From CAYWEP01 sp964613075 (GTDB taxonomy: Bacteria > Patescibacteriota > Microgenomatia > Levybacterales > UBA12049), in assembly GCA_964613075.1 (NCBI GenBank), contig CAZTFV010000052.1, positions 1 through 8,401 on the forward strand: a DNA stretch of 8,401 nt, written 5' to 3'. Position 1 is the first letter of the stretch, and each line of letters begins with the position of its first letter. This document shows positions 6,798-8,401 of this stretch, one piece after another. The translations under genes were made by a program, and so were the position numbers. The notes under the pieces were generated by a model. The model was not told the origin of the DNA, did not search any database, and saw only the letters and a program-made list of their open reading frames with translations.

Positions 6798-7652
6798 ATG
6801 GTAAAATCCGTCCAGCTGCATAGAAAGCGTGTCTCAACTAAGATAGGTGCTGTAATCCTCGTCATCATTACACTTGGAACCATCGTTGCTCTTTTTCTTA
6901 TTCAAAGTCCAGTTGATCTTAGAAAACGCGCCGCTGAGTTTTCTTCAAACGTAAGTCCTAAATCACCTCTGGTGTGTGATATAAATGGAGATAACCGAGT
7001 AAATCTAAGCGATTTATCCTCCTTTAATAGATGTTATAGTGGTTCTGCCTGCTCTGAGGAAGAAAGAGATAGTACAGATGTTACAAGAGATGGGAGCATA
7101 GATGAGGACGATAAAACCTTCTTTACAGAAAATTGTATTCGTCTTACTCCGCTTGAGGCAACAGAAGACACCTATGTTGAGAAAGATCGTCCAAACAGAA
7201 ACCACGGTACATCCTCAACTGCTCGTGTCAGTAATAATCCAAAGAACATTGCATATGTAAAATTTGATATCGAGCCATTAACACTAGTCGGAAAAACGAT
7301 TACTCGTACACAGCTTACTGTTTATGGAACTACTAAACCTACTACTGTCTCGGTTTTTGGTGTAGCTGCCAGTTGGGATGAATCAACATTAACTTGGAAT
7401 AGTAAACCAACTGGTGATGACAAAGTTGCAAATCTTATTTATACCAATATTCGGACGCAAGATGGATACTATGTTGGAATAGCCGATGTGACGCAGTATG
7501 TTGAAAAGTATCTTTACAATAACTATATAGGCGGACAAAATGAAGTTGCCTTTGTTCTTAAGACAGATAGTAATAAGGAGTTTGTTTTTAATACGAAGGA
7601 AACTAGATCATCAGAATTTGTACCGAAACTTCGGATTTCCTGGGGAAATTAG
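6798..7652 (+). CDS. Membrane-anchored dockerin-like and DNRLRE-like surface protein (284 aa)
   Basis: N-terminus basic, membrane helix at about 17-35, then QSPVDLRKRAAE, the form common in CPR surface proteins. Residues 61-113 hold two dockerin-like calcium loops: D61-I-N63-G-D65-N-R-V-N69-L-S-D72 and D94-V-T-R-D98-G-S-I-D-E-D-D105. Cysteines 60, 79, 85 and 113 frame the module. Residues 118-281 resemble the DNRLRE/CBM96-type beta-sandwich: EDTYV, NHGTSS, YVKFDIEPL, ASWDESTLTWNSKP, IADVTQYV, FVFNTKE, PKLRISW. In other bacteria such domains sit in cell-surface or carbohydrate-related proteins; dockerins bind cohesins. No catalytic domain is present, so a structural or binding role is likely. 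Base composition is more AT-rich by eye than in the paralogue pair. It has its own promoter and converges on the antitoxin-like gene. Confidence 0.85.
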   Translation: MVKSVQLHRKRVSTKIGAVILVIITLGTIVALFLIQSPVDLRKRAAEFSSNVSPKSPLVCDINGDNRVNLSDLSSFNRCYSGSACSEEERDSTDVTRDGSIDEDDKTFFTENCIRLTPLEATEDTYVEKDRPNRNHGTSSTARVSNNPKNIAYVKFDIEPLTLVGKTITRTQLTVYGTTKPTTVSVFGVAASWDESTLTWNSKPTGDDKVANLIYTNIRTQDGYYVGIADVTQYVEKYLYNNYIGGQNEVAFVLKTDSNKEFVFNTKETRSSEFVPKLRISWGN

Positions 7653-7675
7653 GATTACGCTTAGCGTTAAAATCT

Positions 7676-7936
7676 CTATGCCTCTAGCCCCTTATGCAAA
7701 ATTTGTCGCATAAGGGTTTGGTAGGGAATATGTAACTTTGCTGCTTTTCGCTTTGCCTTTTCTACGAGAGATTCTTCTACTCGCAATGAGATTAAGCGTT
7801 TTGTTGGCTTGAGATTAGGAAAATTTACCCGTTTGAAATCTGACGCTTCCAGATGCTCTGAGAAGTCGGTCTTGTCCAGCCACTCTGCTACCTTGTCCTC
7901 GTTTTTAAAATCAGGCCACTTTAATTGCTTCTTCAT
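7676..7936 (-). CDS. CopG-type antitoxin-like protein (86 aa)
   Basis: Resembles the CopG antitoxin family (BrnA-like; Pfam CopG_antitoxin). The acidic/aromatic N-terminus (WPDFKNEDKVAEWLDKTDF, 7-25) is followed by the FPNLKPTKRLISLRV strand (39-53), a helix VEESLVEKAKRKAAK (53-67) and PYQTLMRQILHKGL (71-84). This is the usual ribbon-helix-helix order, in which the strand enters the DNA major groove as a dimer and the N-terminal half binds the toxin. ATG 7936 has a strong Shine-Dalgarno nine bases upstream. A BrnT-type toxin gene normally lies directly upstream; none is seen in the 465 bases on that side, so it is either an orphan regulator or has lost its partner. Autoregulation is usual in the family. 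Confidence 0.8.
   Translation of the reverse strand: MKKQLKWPDFKNEDKVAEWLDKTDFSEHLEASDFKRVNFPNLKPTKRLISLRVEESLVEKAKRKAAKLHIPYQTLMRQILHKGLEA
7689..7716. terminator. Hairpin in the convergent gap, possible terminator of the dockerin gene
   Basis: CCCTTATGC (7689-7697) and GCATAAGGG (7708-7716) form a perfect 9-bp stem with a 10-base loop. On the plus strand only TTT follows, so intrinsic termination would be weak. It lies inside the last codons of the antitoxin-like gene, which limits how it can evolve. Confidence 0.35.
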
Positions 7937-7943
7937 ATAATTT

Positions 7944-7953
7944 CTCCTCCTTT
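7944..7953 (-). promoter_or_regulatory. Shine-Dalgarno of the CopG-like gene
   Basis: Minus strand reads AAAGGAGGAG, with AGGAGG ending nine bases before ATG 7936. This is a strong site and contrasts with the leaderless dockerin gene that converges on it. Confidence 0.7.
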
Positions 7954-8014
7954 CTGTTCATGGTTCTTGCTCTTTTGGTGTAAGGTCTGTGGACATAGAT
8001 GCATACAGTTCAGC

Positions 8015-8043
8015 ATCTTATCCAATTTTTTCGTTTTTGCTAA
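8015..8043 (-). promoter_or_regulatory. Possible promoter of the CopG-like gene
   Basis: Minus strand: TTAGCA (8043-8038), 17-base spacer, TAAGAT (8020-8015); each box matches four of six consensus bases. Start would be near 8008, giving a leader of about 70 bases. Confidence 0.3.
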
Positions 8044-8050
8044 AGGGACG

Positions 8051-8086
8051 TTTCTATTTTAAGCTAAGATACACACTATGAGACTT
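8051..8086 (+). repeat. 36-bp dispersed repeat, right copy
   Basis: Second copy of the repeat at 6713-6748 (23-base perfect core at 8064-8086). It abuts the 70-base palindrome, so the two may together form one element whose left end is this repeat. Confidence 0.75.
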
Positions 8087-8156
8087 GACCCCGCTAGAAC
8101 ACTTCCTTGCTCCCGAGGCTTCCAGCCTCGCGTCGCAAGAGCGTGTCTACGGGGTC
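8087..8156. repeat. 70-base imperfect palindrome (long stem-loop)
   Basis: Arms pair as GACCCCG/CGGGGTC (8087-8093 with 8150-8156), TAGA/TCTA (8095-8098 with 8146-8149), CAC/GTG (8100-8102 with 8143-8145), CTTGC/GCAAG (8106-8110 with 8135-8139) and CGAGGCT/AGCCTCG (8114-8120 with 8124-8130), with a TCC loop: 26 pairs, single-base bulges at 8094 and 8099, and two small internal loops. It could be a REP/MITE-type element, a structured RNA or a strong terminator-like fold. No T-run follows on either strand. Confidence 0.75.
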
Positions 8157-8162
8157 TGCGTC

Positions 8163-8182
8163 GTAAGTTGCAAGCAACTTAC
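8163..8182. repeat. 20-base palindrome
   Basis: GTAAGTTGC, two bases AA, GCAACTTAC: perfect nine-base arms. It follows the larger palindrome after six bases and spans the stop codon of the weak minus-strand frame. It may be the right part of the same element. Confidence 0.7.
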
Positions 8183-8400
8183 TCCTTGACAGCCTCAGAT
8201 ATGTCTGGTAAACTAGCTTCTACAAACCAGAAAAACACGTCTGTATGATGAATTTTTTCAACGGATAACTCCATACCCAAAGACATAGCGGGTATTTCGT
8301 CTGCAAAAACGGTATTTTCTCGGTTTGTTTGACAACTAAGTTTTTTGTGGCAAGGATTCGGGCCTGTCCCGCACCAGTCGGTGCAGGACAAGAGCCCTGT
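8179..8400 (-). CDS. Uncertain partial reading frame, open at the window edge
   Basis: Open from the right edge to TAA at 8179-8181, about 73 codons. The C-terminal half (MELSVEKIHHTDVFFWFVEASLPDISEAVKE residues, split here only for naming) looks protein-like, with acidic and hydrophobic alternation; the first part is cysteine-rich and falls in the hairpin at 8360-8397, so it is less likely to be coding. Internal starts are ATG 8286 and ATG 8274, neither with a clear ribosome binding site. It could be the end of a gene lying to the right, a decayed fragment, or chance. I do not recognise a family. Confidence 0.3.
   Translation of the reverse strand, partial: TGLLSCTDWCGTGPNPCHKKLSCQTNRENTVFADEIPAMSLGMELSVEKIHHTDVFFWFVEASLPDISEAVKE
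8360..8397. repeat. Hairpin at the right edge
   Basis: GGGC (8360-8363) with GCCC (8394-8397), TGTCC (8365-8369) with GGACA (8386-8390), and GCACC (8371-8375) with GGTGC (8380-8384) around an AGTC loop: 14 pairs with one C/A mismatch and a small bulge. It may continue past the window. Confidence 0.6.
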
Positions 8401-8401
8401 A

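Larger units (their letters stand above)
7937..8401. other. Structured intergenic region, no confident gene
   Basis: In order from the left: the antitoxin Shine-Dalgarno and possible promoter, the 36-bp repeat, a 70-base palindrome, a 20-base palindrome, a weak minus-strand reading frame and a hairpin at the edge. The density of inverted repeats is far higher than elsewhere in the window. Confidence 0.6.

Noticed and set aside
7657..7667. ACGC/GCGT hairpin between the convergent genes
   Set aside because: A four-base stem without a T-run on either strand is expected by chance.
8087..8156. Integron attC site
   Set aside because: The arms lack the RYYYAAC and GTTRRRY core sites and no integrase is in view.
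8078..8248. Plus-strand frame of 56 codons starting ATGAGACTTGAC
   Set aside because: It runs through the 26-pair palindrome, so its sequence is set by the inverted repeat; it is Arg/Cys-rich with no domain and has no Shine-Dalgarno.
8349..8401. Minus-strand GGCCCGAATCC, similar to the T-arm of a tRNA
   Set aside because: The five-base T-stem does not pair (only two or three pairs), the hairpin before it has no seven-base anticodon loop, and a full tRNA would run off the window.

Overview
The window looks like a piece of a genome from an uncultured, small-genomed bacterium of the Patescibacteria/CPR type, most like Microgenomates lineages. This is inferred from gene style, not a marker gene. 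The clues are proteins anchored at the N-terminus with 'QSPVDLRKRA'-type residues just outside the membrane segment, RDD-family membrane proteins, a dockerin plus DNRLRE-like surface protein, paralogous membrane-anchored beta-propeller proteins of unknown function, and two promoters placed so close to the start codon that the transcripts would be leaderless. No rRNA, tRNA, CRISPR array or transposase gene was seen.

Layout. Positions 37-1594 (minus strand) hold a two-gene membrane operon: a 324-aa polytopic protein of unknown role, overlapping by 8 bases an RDD-domain protein. Back to back with it, on the plus strand, is a second, shorter RDD protein (about 1654-2058). It has a strong Shine-Dalgarno but no ATG, GTG or TTG start in the right place; an ATA start is the best reading. 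Positions 2118-6680 hold a tandem pair of paralogous surface proteins of 757 and 761 aa, three bases apart. Each has one N-terminal membrane anchor, a beta-propeller, a six-cysteine low-complexity hinge and a C-terminal domain. The copies have diverged except for a 133-bp stretch identical base for base, a likely recent gene conversion tract. Positions 6798-7652 encode a membrane-anchored dockerin/DNRLRE-like protein with its own TTGACA promoter. Convergent to it is a CopG-type antitoxin-like gene (7676-7936, minus) with no toxin in view.

The right end (7937-8401) carries no confident gene but is rich in structure: a 36-bp repeat also present at 6713-6748, a 70-base imperfect palindrome with 26 base pairs (8087-8156), a second 20-base palindrome (8163-8182), a third hairpin (8360-8397), and a weak partial minus-strand reading frame. 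This part looks like a non-coding mobile or structured-RNA element.

Working together: the plus-strand genes from 2118 to 7652 all encode proteins held outside the cell by one membrane segment, and they probably form a surface adhesion or envelope module. The membrane proteins at the left could be envelope or transport factors. The most original features are the paralogue pair with its conversion tract, the ATA start, and the palindromic element paired with a dispersed repeat.
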